This document shows, piece after piece, positions 37,398 to 45,300 of a stretch of 64,000 nucleotides of DNA. The stretch comes from G963665405 sp963665405 (GTDB lineage Bacteria > Chloroflexota > Dehalococcoidia > Lucifugimonadales > G963665405). The number at the start of each line of letters is the position of its first letter. The first letter of the stretch is position 1. The DNA lies in assembly GCA_963665405.2 (NCBI GenBank), contig OY762261.2, positions 930,001-994,000 of the forward strand, written 5' to 3'. Below the pieces are notes generated by a model. The model made no database searches and was not told where the DNA came from. It was given only the letters and a program-made list of their open reading frames with translations. The position numbers and the translations under genes are program-made.

Positions 37398-37853
37398 ATG
37401 ATGAGGCGAGTAACCATCAAAGAGGCGGCCCGCATTCTCGGGGTGGAGCCGCTGACAATCAGACGGCGCATCCAACGCGGCGAGATCCAGGCAGAGCAGC
37501 AGCCCCAGGGCGGCCGCTATATTTGGTCGGTCTTTCTGGATGATCAGGCAGGCAAGAGGGTTATATCAGCCGGAAGGCTCGCCGATGTGTTGCGGGATCG
37601 ATCAAGCGACGTATCCGCTGATATATCCGATGTATCGACGGGCGACGGGCCGGGGGTCGAGATCAGACTCTTGAAAGAGCAGGTGAGGTCTCGCGACGAG
37701 CTGGTCGAGACCCTCAAGGAGCGTGTGAAGGCCCAGGATTGGCAGCTCGGAGAGATCCTGAGCCAGCTCCGAGAGGTCCAGGTCAGAATGTTGCCTCCTC
37801 CCGCCGACAATCGACCATGGTGGCGGCGTCTGGCCGGCAGCGGTCGAGCTTGA
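37398..37853 (+). CDS. Small MerR/excisionase-type HTH protein with coiled coil
   Basis: Protein of 151 residues. Residues 3-50 form a winged-helix excisionase/MerR-like domain (VTIKEAARILGVEPLTIRRRIQRGEI, then a GGRYIWSV wing). Residues about 85-130 are a heptad-patterned coiled coil (RLLKEQVRSRDELVETLKER), likely for dimerisation. The C-terminus PWWRRLAGSGRA is short and basic. Start at 37398 or 37401 after GGAG. Probably a DNA-binding regulator. The target is unknown, possibly its own promoter dyad. Confidence 0.8.
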   Translation: MMRRVTIKEAARILGVEPLTIRRRIQRGEIQAEQQPQGGRYIWSVFLDDQAGKRVISAGRLADVLRDRSSDVSADISDVSTGDGPGVEIRLLKEQVRSRDELVETLKERVKAQDWQLGEILSQLREVQVRMLPPPADNRPWWRRLAGSGRA

Positions 37854-37908
37854 TGATCCGGTCCTTCTCTCAACGGGGCCGGGCTCCCGATAATCACCGA
37901 AGGTCGTC

Positions 37909-38658
37909 TTGAAAGACCTCGAAGGCAAGGTAGCGCTCGTTACAGGCGGCTCCAGGGGCATCGGCAAGGCCATCGCATTGGAGCTGGCACGGCGTGGAGC
38001 CGACGTCGCGATCAACTACTTCCGCAGCCACGTGGCGGCCAGGGAGACCCAGGCGGAGATCGAGGCCCTGGGGGTGCGGTGCCGTCGGTTCAAGGCCCAT
38101 CTGGGCGACGCAGCCAGGATCGGCCACCTGTTCGCGGACGTGCGCAGCGAGTTCCCCCGCCTCGATATCCTGATCAACAACGCCGCCTCCGGCGTTCAGC
38201 GTCCCGCGCTTGAGCTCGAGGAAAAGCATTGGGATTGGACGATGAACGTCAACGCGAGGGCGCCGTGGCTTTGCGTGATGGAGGCGGTCAAGCTGATGAC
38301 CGGCGGCGGCCGGATAGTCAACATTACCAGCCTGGGGTCGCACAAGGTGCTGCCCTACTACTTTTCCGTCGGGACGTCCAAGGCGGCCCTCGAGGCGCTG
38401 ACCCGATACCTCGCCGTGGAGCTCGCACCAAAAGGGATCTGGGTCAACGCTGTCTCGGGGGGCTACGTCGACACGTCGGCCCTCGACCACTTCCCAAATC
38501 GGGACGAGATGCTCAGGAACGCAGAGGGTATCCCGGCGGGCCGGATGCTGACGCCCGGCGACATCGCGCGTGTGGTCGCCTTCCTATGCGGCGATCAGGC
38601 CGAGATGATCCGTGGGCAGGTGATCGTGGTCGACGGCGGTCTGTCACTCAGAGGCTGA
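37909..38658 (+). CDS. fabL: Enoyl-ACP reductase (NADPH), FabL type
   Basis: Short-chain dehydrogenase of 249 residues that matches Bacillus FabL closely as I recall it: TGGSRGIGKA, NNAASGVQRP, ELEEKHWDWTMNVNA, SKAALEALTRYLAVEL, VNAVSGGYVDTSAL, IRGQVIVVDGG. The active-site spacing is Tyr-x6-Lys (YFSVGTSK), the enoyl-reductase form rather than FabG's Tyr-x3-Lys. It reduces trans-2-enoyl-ACP, the last step of elongation. TTG start. A FabI is also encoded at 53.6 kb. Confidence 0.92.
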   Translation: MKDLEGKVALVTGGSRGIGKAIALELARRGADVAINYFRSHVAARETQAEIEALGVRCRRFKAHLGDAARIGHLFADVRSEFPRLDILINNAASGVQRPALELEEKHWDWTMNVNARAPWLCVMEAVKLMTGGGRIVNITSLGSHKVLPYYFSVGTSKAALEALTRYLAVELAPKGIWVNAVSGGYVDTSALDHFPNRDEMLRNAEGIPAGRMLTPGDIARVVAFLCGDQAEMIRGQVIVVDGGLSLRG

Positions 38659-39727
38659 AGGGCAGGCCCGACACCTCGGCCGGGATCTCGCCGTCCAGCG
38701 ACTCCAGGGTGAGCTGCGTCCCCGGCTCGGCCTGTTCGCGTCTCACGTAGCCCAGCCCCACCCAGGCCCCGAGCTTGAAGGAGCTTACGGCCGACGTCAG
38801 CCGTCCTACGAGCTTGGCGTCCGAGAGCAGCCTTGCATCGTCCGCCGGTGCACGGTCCGGGCTCCAGCGAATGCCGACCAGGTGCCTCTGGACCTTTCGG
38901 TACGTGTCGAGCCGAGCGACCACCTCCTGGCCGACGTAACAGCCCTTGTTGAAGCTGATGAATTCGGTGAGTCCGGCCTCCAGAGGGTTGACCCCCTCGT
39001 TGAGCTCCGGACCGTAGGCCGGAACACCCTGCTCGATCCGCACGAGCTCCAGGGCCATCCGCCCGGCCGGACGGATGCCGAGGTCTGCCCCTCTCTCCAT
39101 CAGCTCTTTCCACAGGGCCTCTCCCCGCTCGGAAGAGACGACCAGGTCATATCCGGGCAGCCCGGCAAAGTCGGATCGCACGACGACGATCTCAGAGCCG
39201 TCCACGTTCGCCGTAATGGAGCCGTGCAACCGCATCGCCGACAGATCCCGCCCGGTGGCCAGCGATATTAGGTCGGACGATCTGGGGCCGGCCAGCGCCA
39301 GCATTGCCGTTCCCTCGGCCAGGTCCTCCACCGAGACATCTTCCCCAAACGTGTAGAAATCGATCCAGCTGGCCACCTTCTGCCGGTTCTGCGGGGCGGT
39401 GAACACGAGCAGATGGTCCGGCTGAGCATGGAGAAACAGCAGATCGACTATGCGGCCCTTGCTGGACGTGAGCACCGTGCCCGCACCCTCGCCCGGCACA
39501 AGGTCACTTAGCTGGTTGGTGGAGAGCCGGTTGAGAAGCTCCAGGCGGTCGCTTCCAGCAACCCCGAGCCTCCCGACGTAGGACCTGTCAACCAGCGCGA
39601 CCGCTCCGGTCGCCGCGGCGTACTCCTCCTCCACGGTGGAGTAGGTGATGGCGGTCGGTGAGCCGTGCGTTTCCCCGATCGTAGCGCCGGACCGCCTCTG
39701 TAGCTCTATCAGGGGGCTGCTCGCCAT
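38648..39727 (-). CDS. ygfZ: YgfZ/GcvT-like folate-binding Fe-S assembly factor
   Basis: Aminomethyltransferase-fold protein of 359 residues. The signature KGCYVGQEVVAR, with its conserved Cys, lies near residue 228. LVDRSYVGRLGVAGSDRLELLNRLSTNQL near the N-terminus is shared with GcvT. YgfZ/IBA57 proteins use folate to help mature certain Fe-S enzymes. The ATG at 39727 has AGGAG about seven bases upstream. The next gene upstream is an A-type Fe-S carrier, which fits. The 3' end overlaps the fabL end on the other strand by 11 bases. Confidence 0.92.
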   Translation of the reverse strand: MASSPLIELQRRSGATIGETHGSPTAITYSTVEEEYAAATGAVALVDRSYVGRLGVAGSDRLELLNRLSTNQLSDLVPGEGAGTVLTSSKGRIVDLLFLHAQPDHLLVFTAPQNRQKVASWIDFYTFGEDVSVEDLAEGTAMLALAGPRSSDLISLATGRDLSAMRLHGSITANVDGSEIVVVRSDFAGLPGYDLVVSSERGEALWKELMERGADLGIRPAGRMALELVRIEQGVPAYGPELNEGVNPLEAGLTEFISFNKGCYVGQEVVARLDTYRKVQRHLVGIRWSPDRAPADDARLLSDAKLVGRLTSAVSSFKLGAWVGLGYVRREQAEPGTQLTLESLDGEIPAEVSGLPFSL

Positions 39728-39835
39728 CAGACGCTCCTGAGGATACACGACGGATCGTTGCCGGGAAGCCGGGACAGGGAGGTGCAGACGCGGGAGGACG
39801 TTTGGCGGTCCTTGCCAGGAGGCGGAAAGACTCGG

Positions 39836-40184
39836 TTAGACGCTAAAGGACGTGCCGCAGCCGCAGGTCGTCTTGGCGTTGGGGTTGTTGAAGACGAACC
39901 CCTTGCCGTTCAGCCCGCCCGAGTACTCCAGGATCGTGCCGGCCAGGAAGATGTAGGACTTGCGATCGACGTACAGCTCGAGCCCGTGCTCCCGGATCAT
40001 CTTGTCGCCCTCCTCGGGCCCGTCGACCAGGTCGCATGTAGGTCAAGCCCGAGCATCCCCCACCCTTGACGCCGACGCGCAGATACGAGCCGGGCTTCCC
40101 CGCCTGTCCGGCAAACACCTGCACGTGGTCGGCTGCCTCTTTGCTTATCGAAATCGTCAGCGGCTTCGGCTTAGTAATGGTCAC
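39836..40184 (-). pseudogene. A-type Fe-S carrier (ErpA/IscA/HesB), frameshifted
   Basis: Fe-S cluster insertion protein of about 115 residues broken by one extra base near 40035. From the GTG at 40184 (GAGGAG upstream) the frame reads LTISISKEAADHVQVF to GVKGGGCSGLTYM, holding the first conserved Cys. The next frame resumes with DLVDGPEEGDKMIREHGLELYVD and ends TTCGCGTSFSV, supplying the C-x-C pair. All three cluster ligands are present once the frame is repaired. The gene is usually important, so a sequence or assembly error is as likely as a real mutation. It stands next to ygfZ. Confidence 0.85.
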
Positions 40185-40278
40185 CCGTATTCTCCTCGGA
40201 TTGGACCCCCGACATCATCGCAGGTAGTTCCCATACATTCTAAGTAAGAAACGTGCTTTAGTCAACGCAGGCGGGTAT

Positions 40279-42155
40279 CTCAGATTCCCCACCTGACATG
40301 GTTGGGAGCTGCTTGGTGTGCTTTCAGGGGGTGTCCGGATGTCGACCAGGGGTGACGCATGACATGATCGGGCATCGGACAGGGTCTCGGGTGCCGTCTT
40401 TGAGGGTATCGGCAGCGGTTCGCTGCCAATTATGGCTGTTCTCAGGCCAAAGAAGGCATGGCCGAGCCTGGCAACTCGGCAGAGTCGCCTACAAACCGAT
40501 GCTCCAGGCAGGGTCGCCTATGCTCGATGCGGCTCGGCAGCCAGCGCCAATATCCTCTGCCGCGCCCTGAGCAGCAACTCGTATGAGGGATGGCCCCGGG
40601 CCAGACGGATGATCAACCTCCTGGCGTGACGCATCACACGGCCCGGTAGGGCGATCAGGGCGAAGCGCACCGCCTTCAGACGCTTGCCCACCCACTGTTC
40701 GCCCAACACCAGCCGCTTCATGGCAGAGTTCAGGTTGAAGGCCAGCACCGATATGGCCCACCATGCGGCGTTGGCCCCGAACAGCCCCGACGGCAGCCGG
40801 CCCCCAGCCAAGTCACTCTTCAGAACGCTGTGGACCTCCTCGCCCTTGCCGCACCTCTGTCTCGACCACCAGATCAACTCATCTGCCGCAATGCTCCGGT
40901 TGGTCACCACGCCGAAGACCTTGTACCAGCCTCTGTTGGACAGCTCCATCGCGGGGAATGGAAGCTCCATCTGCCCCTCCATTCCCGGCAGAGGCTGTTC
41001 GATCAACCGCTCCCTGGTAGCTATGAACCGATACTCAGGGCTGTTCTTGGAGTGCCCTATCCAGTTGGGCACGAAGTTCACATCAGCCCACTGCTGACCC
41101 GTGTCCACACGATGCTCCCCAACCTTGCGGTACAGCGTCTGCCAGTCTTGCTCGGCGACCTCGGACACCGCACGGCGGAACTCCGTCGTCACGTCGACCC
41201 CAACCGCAAACTCGATCACCCCGAACCGCTCGTCTCCACCCTCCGCGCAGTACCGCAGCAACTCCCGCTGGTACCCCGCCGTATCCGACCTCAGCATCAC
41301 CTTCTCCACCCCCGCAGGCAGACGGCCCAGCGCTTCAATCAACACTCGCAACTGCTGATGGCCCGCAGGTACGTTGCCGTCCCGAAACTCCGAATGCACG
41401 ATCAACTCGGCCTCTGACCAGTAGGTGATCAGCGGCTGGTACGCCCTGTACTTCTTGTAGCTGGGGAGCGCCTCCTGCTTGCGCGTCTCCACCAGTGTGG
41501 CATCCATGTCCAGAGTGGCCTCGGTCTGAGGCGAACGGCTCTGCGCGAAGCCCACCAGGTCGGCGTTCACCTTGCGCAGACCCTTCATAGCTCCATTGGG
41601 AGCAGGTATGAATGCTCTGTGAGCTTCCCGCATCGACTCCTCGCCCGCGTCATGGAACCTCTCCAGATACCGGAACACCGCAGACTCCGACGGCACGCTC
41701 CGACGACGCTCGACTCGCCATCTCTTCTCCAACGCCCTGCGCTCGCTGAGACGCATACCACAGGTCTCGAACTCTCGAAACATCCTGCACAGCCCTCTGT
41801 CCTTCTCAAGGAGATCAAGGTCGGACACCGACTCGCCGCCTGCCAAGTTCAGCAGCATCAGCGAGATGATCATCTGGCTGTCCGTCCAGCCCTGACCTCT
41901 CTCCCGCAGTCTCACGTGGCGCTCTACCGATGACCTCAAACCCGCTGCTTGCATCAACTCCAGGTACGTCATCAGGCCGGACAGCCCCGTCATACCCGTC
42001 GAGCCCTTCTCCTGCTCGTACTGGAATGCCAGTAAGCCTTGCTTCATAATAGCTGCACCTCGTTGGTGATCGTTTCTCTTGGTCAAGAAACATCTTAGCC
42101 CGCTTCGTGGCGGGCGCCAACGAGGTCTTTCTCTTATCTAGGTGGGGAATCTGGG
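40279..42155 (-). mobile_element. Second type of IS1380-family element
   Basis: Element of about 1.88 kb with ends CAGATTCCCCACCT (40281-40294) and its inverse (42140-42153), flanked by a 4-bp duplication GTAT (40275-40278 and 42156-42159). Not related in end sequence to copies A and B. It is inserted in the last codons of the M42-like peptidase gene. Confidence 0.88.
40518..42047 (-). CDS. IS1380-family DDE transposase (second type)
   Basis: Transposase of 509 residues. N-terminal LSGLMTYLELMQAAGL, LNLAGGESVSDLDLLEKD, the catalytic Asp in TLDMDATLVETRKQEAL, MLRSDTAGYQ for the second, and the C-terminal GKGEEVHSVLKSDLAGG glutamate block fit the IS1380 pattern. The frame is complete. The ATG at 42047 has GAGGTG nine bases upstream. 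A 13-residue longer TTG start is less likely. Confidence 0.92.
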   Translation of the reverse strand: MKQGLLAFQYEQEKGSTGMTGLSGLMTYLELMQAAGLRSSVERHVRLRERGQGWTDSQMIISLMLLNLAGGESVSDLDLLEKDRGLCRMFREFETCGMRLSERRALEKRWRVERRRSVPSESAVFRYLERFHDAGEESMREAHRAFIPAPNGAMKGLRKVNADLVGFAQSRSPQTEATLDMDATLVETRKQEALPSYKKYRAYQPLITYWSEAELIVHSEFRDGNVPAGHQQLRVLIEALGRLPAGVEKVMLRSDTAGYQRELLRYCAEGGDERFGVIEFAVGVDVTTEFRRAVSEVAEQDWQTLYRKVGEHRVDTGQQWADVNFVPNWIGHSKNSPEYRFIATRERLIEQPLPGMEGQMELPFPAMELSNRGWYKVFGVVTNRSIAADELIWWSRQRCGKGEEVHSVLKSDLAGGRLPSGLFGANAAWWAISVLAFNLNSAMKRLVLGEQWVGKRLKAVRFALIALPGRVMRHARRLIIRLARGHPSYELLLRARQRILALAAEPHRA

Positions 42156-43282
42156 GTATGGACCTTGTTTTCCGCGCGGCGGCGCATTTCTTCCGGCACC
42201 TGCCGCATCCGCAGGGCCATCGGGGTCTCATCGCGGAGGCCGACGCTGGAAACCGCCTCCGCCATCAGCTCGACACCGCCCAGATAGTCTGACAGCCGGA
42301 TGAACTCCTCGGCTATCCGACCGTCGGGGTCAGCGATACGGGTCGTGGCGTTGTGGTAGTTGCCCAGTGGGAACGCCAGGCCGGTGGCCCGGTGTCCGTG
42401 TGCGGCAAACGCCGTCGCCTCGCAGGTGCCGGCGCTCATCAGCTGCCGCTGGCATCGGAAGCCCGGGTCGCTGCCGTGAATGGAGTTCCTGGCGGCGATG
42501 AGGACCCTCTCCGCCTCGTCGTCGAAGGTGGACGCGGCGTCTCCCGTCCGGATGACGGGACCGCCGCCCTGCTCGACGCCGGGTAGAACGGCGCTGCACT
42601 CGACTGACACGACCAGCGTCTCCCTCGGCAGTGTCTCCGCCTCGGCCAGAAGCCGAGCGCCGATCAGGCCAACCTCCTCGGCTCTCGTGAATACGGCGTA
42701 GACGTCGCCACGGGAGCTATCCCGAACCACTCGATCGAGCGCGGCAAGGATGGCGGCGCAGCCGCCCAGGTCGTCTAGGGCCCGCATGCGGATGGCATCG
42801 TCGTCCAGAACGAAGTCGGCAAGATCGAACACCACCGGCGCCGGCGGGCTCGCCCGGGAGTCGCCGGACCATCTCAGCCCGACCAGTCGATCCCCTCCTC
42901 GCGCTCGCCGTGCCGGCGGCACGACCTCCGCCGGGATGCGCTCGCCGTCCGATCCCAGGACCAGAACCGGTGTCGGCCTGGTAAGCGAGGCCTCCGGGAC
43001 TCCCCCCAGGACGCGGGCGACCGCGCCATCGGCGCCGTCCGCCATCAGCTCGAAGCCGGGGTGGTCCATGTGGGCAACCAGAGCAAGCGGGGGATCCGAG
43101 GTCAGGGGATCGCTGACGTAGCGCGCGATCACGTTTCCGAACGTGTCGAGGTGGGGGTCCAGACCCATCTCCGAGAGCACCCGGACGATGTAACGCCTCG
43201 GGCCGCCCTCGAAGAACGATACGGCCGGCCACCCACCCAGCTCCCGGAGGATGTCGACGGCACGCTGTTCCTGCTCGTTCAT
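42134..43282 (-). CDS. M42-like metallopeptidase/aminopeptidase (tail altered by IS)
   Basis: Metallopeptidase of 382 residues. Metal-ligand motifs: LVAHMDHPG (His and Asp), RALDDLGGCAA (bridging Asp), RAEEVGLIGA (Glu pair), SVECSA (Glu in the usual Asp position) and PLGNYHN (His). M42 enzymes trim peptides as large cytosolic complexes. The IS duplication GTAT falls in the third-last sense codons: the present tail is HTPDSPPR and the stop lies in the IS. Removing the IS gives HTRLR and a TGA, so activity is probably intact. Confidence 0.82.
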   Translation of the reverse strand: MNEQEQRAVDILRELGGWPAVSFFEGGPRRYIVRVLSEMGLDPHLDTFGNVIARYVSDPLTSDPPLALVAHMDHPGFELMADGADGAVARVLGGVPEASLTRPTPVLVLGSDGERIPAEVVPPARRARGGDRLVGLRWSGDSRASPPAPVVFDLADFVLDDDAIRMRALDDLGGCAAILAALDRVVRDSSRGDVYAVFTRAEEVGLIGARLLAEAETLPRETLVVSVECSAVLPGVEQGGGPVIRTGDAASTFDDEAERVLIAARNSIHGSDPGFRCQRQLMSAGTCEATAFAAHGHRATGLAFPLGNYHNATTRIADPDGRIAEEFIRLSDYLGGVELMAEAVSSVGLRDETPMALRMRQVPEEMRRRAENKVHTPDSPPR

Positions 43283-43357
43283 GCTGATCCAACTCTGGGA
43301 CGAGGTTAGCAGCGCGCTCCGGCCCTGGCAAGGCGATTCTCCCCGTGGCCGGCCCGC

Positions 43358-43386
43358 TTGAGTTGGCCGTCGCCGTGCCGTATACT
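43358..43386 (+). promoter_or_regulatory. Promoter of the LLM oxidoreductase gene
   Basis: -35 TTGAGT (43358-43363), 17-base spacer, -10 TATACT (43381-43386), about 70 bases before the start codon. Confidence 0.72.
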
Positions 43387-43457
43387 CCGAGGACGCCAGA
43401 TATGACCGGCCCGCGGCCACCAAGGCGGCGCGGCAAACAAGGCGGAGGTGATCATCC

Positions 43458-44540
43458 ATGGAACTCGGCTTCTTCACCATGCCCCTGCATCCGCCCGGCT
43501 CGAACCCCGCCCAGACCATGGACGACGACCTGGAGCAGCTCGTCACGCTGGACCGGCTGGGCTACAAGGAGGCGTGGATCGGGGAGCACTTCACGGCGGA
43601 GTGGGAGAACGTCCCGGCACCGGACCTCCTTATCGCGAAGGCGCTGGGCATGACAGAGAACATCGCCTTCGGTACCGGCGTCACCTGCATGCCGAACCAC
43701 AATCCGTTCATGATCGCTCACCGGATCGCCGCGCTCGACCACCTGGCCCACGGGCGGTTCTACTGGGGCGTCGGTTCGGGAGGGTTCCCCGGCGACTTCG
43801 AGGTGTTCGGCTTCGACCCCAAGACCGGCGAACACAAGGATATGACCAGAGCCGCCATCGACACGGTCGTCAAGATCTGGGAGGACCCCAAGCCGGGCCT
43901 CTACGAGACGAAGTGGTGGAGCTTCACCATCCCCGAGCCCATCCCCGAGGTGGGGTTGCGGTTCCATCTCAGCCCCTACCAGAAGCCCTACCCACCGATC
44001 GGAGTGGCCGGCGTGTCGGTCAAATCGGACACGCTCACGTTGGCCGGGGAGCGGGGCTGGATCCCCATGAGCATCAACCTCGTTCCGCCCTGGATACTGA
44101 AGACCCACTGGGACGCGGTCGAAGAGGGAGCCGCCATTACCGGTCGCACTCCGGATCGCTCCAAGTGGCGCATTGCACGGGAGATATACGTCGCGGACAC
44201 CACCGAGGAGGCTCGTAGAGACGCCGTGGAAGGGGTCCTGGCAAGGGACTTCAGCGACTACTTCCTTCGCATGCTCCCGATGGTGAAGCTCATGGACCTC
44301 TTCAAGATAGACAAGTCCATGCCGGACTCGGACGTGACGATCGACTACCTGGCGGACAACATCTGGATCGTCGGCAGCCCAGACGAAGTCGCGGCGAAGC
44401 TCCGCGCCATCCACGAAGAGGTTGGTGGCTTCGGCGTCCTCCTGGCCATGGGCCACGAGTGGAAGCCGAGGGACAAGTGGCTCCGCTCCATGACGCTGCT
44501 CAAGAACGAGGTGATGCCCAAGCTGGCGGACCTGAGCTAG
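43458..44540 (+). CDS. LLM-class flavin-dependent monooxygenase
   Basis: Luciferase-like TIM-barrel protein of 360 residues. MELGFFTMPLHPPGSNPAQT, GYKEAWIGEHFTAEWENVPAP, FGTGVTCMPNHNP and RFYWGVGSGGFPGDFEVFG are typical of the bacterial luciferase/alkanal monooxygenase group. It uses FMNH2 and O2 on a small organic substrate, identity unknown. A very strong GGAGGTGAT ribosome site precedes the ATG, and the promoter at 43358 drives it. Such genes are greatly expanded in SAR202 Chloroflexota. Confidence 0.92.
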   Translation: MELGFFTMPLHPPGSNPAQTMDDDLEQLVTLDRLGYKEAWIGEHFTAEWENVPAPDLLIAKALGMTENIAFGTGVTCMPNHNPFMIAHRIAALDHLAHGRFYWGVGSGGFPGDFEVFGFDPKTGEHKDMTRAAIDTVVKIWEDPKPGLYETKWWSFTIPEPIPEVGLRFHLSPYQKPYPPIGVAGVSVKSDTLTLAGERGWIPMSINLVPPWILKTHWDAVEEGAAITGRTPDRSKWRIAREIYVADTTEEARRDAVEGVLARDFSDYFLRMLPMVKLMDLFKIDKSMPDSDVTIDYLADNIWIVGSPDEVAAKLRAIHEEVGGFGVLLAMGHEWKPRDKWLRSMTLLKNEVMPKLADLS

Positions 44541-44573
44541 GCTCCGCTCGCCCAAGCCGCCCCGGGCGCGACC

Positions 44574-45107
44574 CTACGGCGCCACCCTGAAGATCACCTG
44601 GGCCAGCGCCCCGTTCGGGGTCCCGATGACTATCCTGTCGTAGGTGTCGGCCACCACGGCCGTGTTGGGAGTCATCTGAAGGATAAGCTCCTCGCCGGGG
44701 TTCAATACTCCGGGGTCCACGACCTCCTCGAGCAGTTTCGAGGCGTCGCGGTATATCCCCCTCACGGCCCACTTGTTCGCCGTTGGAGGGCTGGTCGTCG
44801 AGTAGGCCAGATACTCGATCGCGAGCCCGGACGCCTTCTGAATCTCAGCGATGACGTCCCAGTCCGGGAACTCGCCTATAGTGGTCTCCCCCTTGTTCGA
44901 GATGGTAATCTCGACCGTAGACGTGACCGTGGTCGTGATACTGGACGGTCCGGATATCCGGGTGAACGCGCGGTCCTCGTATCGGTCCTCGAAATCGGTC
45001 CAGACAAAGCTGATACTCCTGAAAGCGCCCAGAAGGTCACCTCCGAGCGTGAATGCCAGACCGCCTACCAGCAGCAGGCTAAGCATGAACGAGATAGCGG
45101 TCGTCAT
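44574..45107 (-). CDS. Archaellum FlaF/FlaG-like protein
   Basis: Protein of 177 residues. The N-terminal hydrophobic helix (TAISFMLSLLLVGGLAFTL) is followed by a charged linker and a beta-sandwich. Features resembling archaellum stator proteins are a TAIS start, an amphipathic linker with DFEDRYEDRAF, TVEITISNKGETTI then DWDVI (the ITxxVxNxG...DV pattern), VLNPGEELILQMTP and the C-terminal IVIGTPNGALA. FlaF/FlaG bind the S-layer or archaellum in archaea. No other archaellum gene is nearby. A pilin-like minor subunit is the alternative. Confidence 0.6.
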   Translation of the reverse strand: MTTAISFMLSLLLVGGLAFTLGGDLLGAFRSISFVWTDFEDRYEDRAFTRISGPSSITTTVTSTVEITISNKGETTIGEFPDWDVIAEIQKASGLAIEYLAYSTTSPPTANKWAVRGIYRDASKLLEEVVDPGVLNPGEELILQMTPNTAVVADTYDRIVIGTPNGALAQVIFRVAP

Positions 45108-45300
45108 AGAGTTTGCCCCCGCCCGAGTCAATCGGGGTCCCTGTAATGACGGCGGCCCTTCTAGGGTAGTGTCGACCGGTGCGAACCATACCGTGGGCAG
45201 CAACCATTCTTCTGGGGGTTTTCCCGCACGTGCGGCGTCCTGACAGATACCGATCGCCCCAACCGTCGACGGCTCCGGTGAGGCGTCGCAAGGGAGAAAG

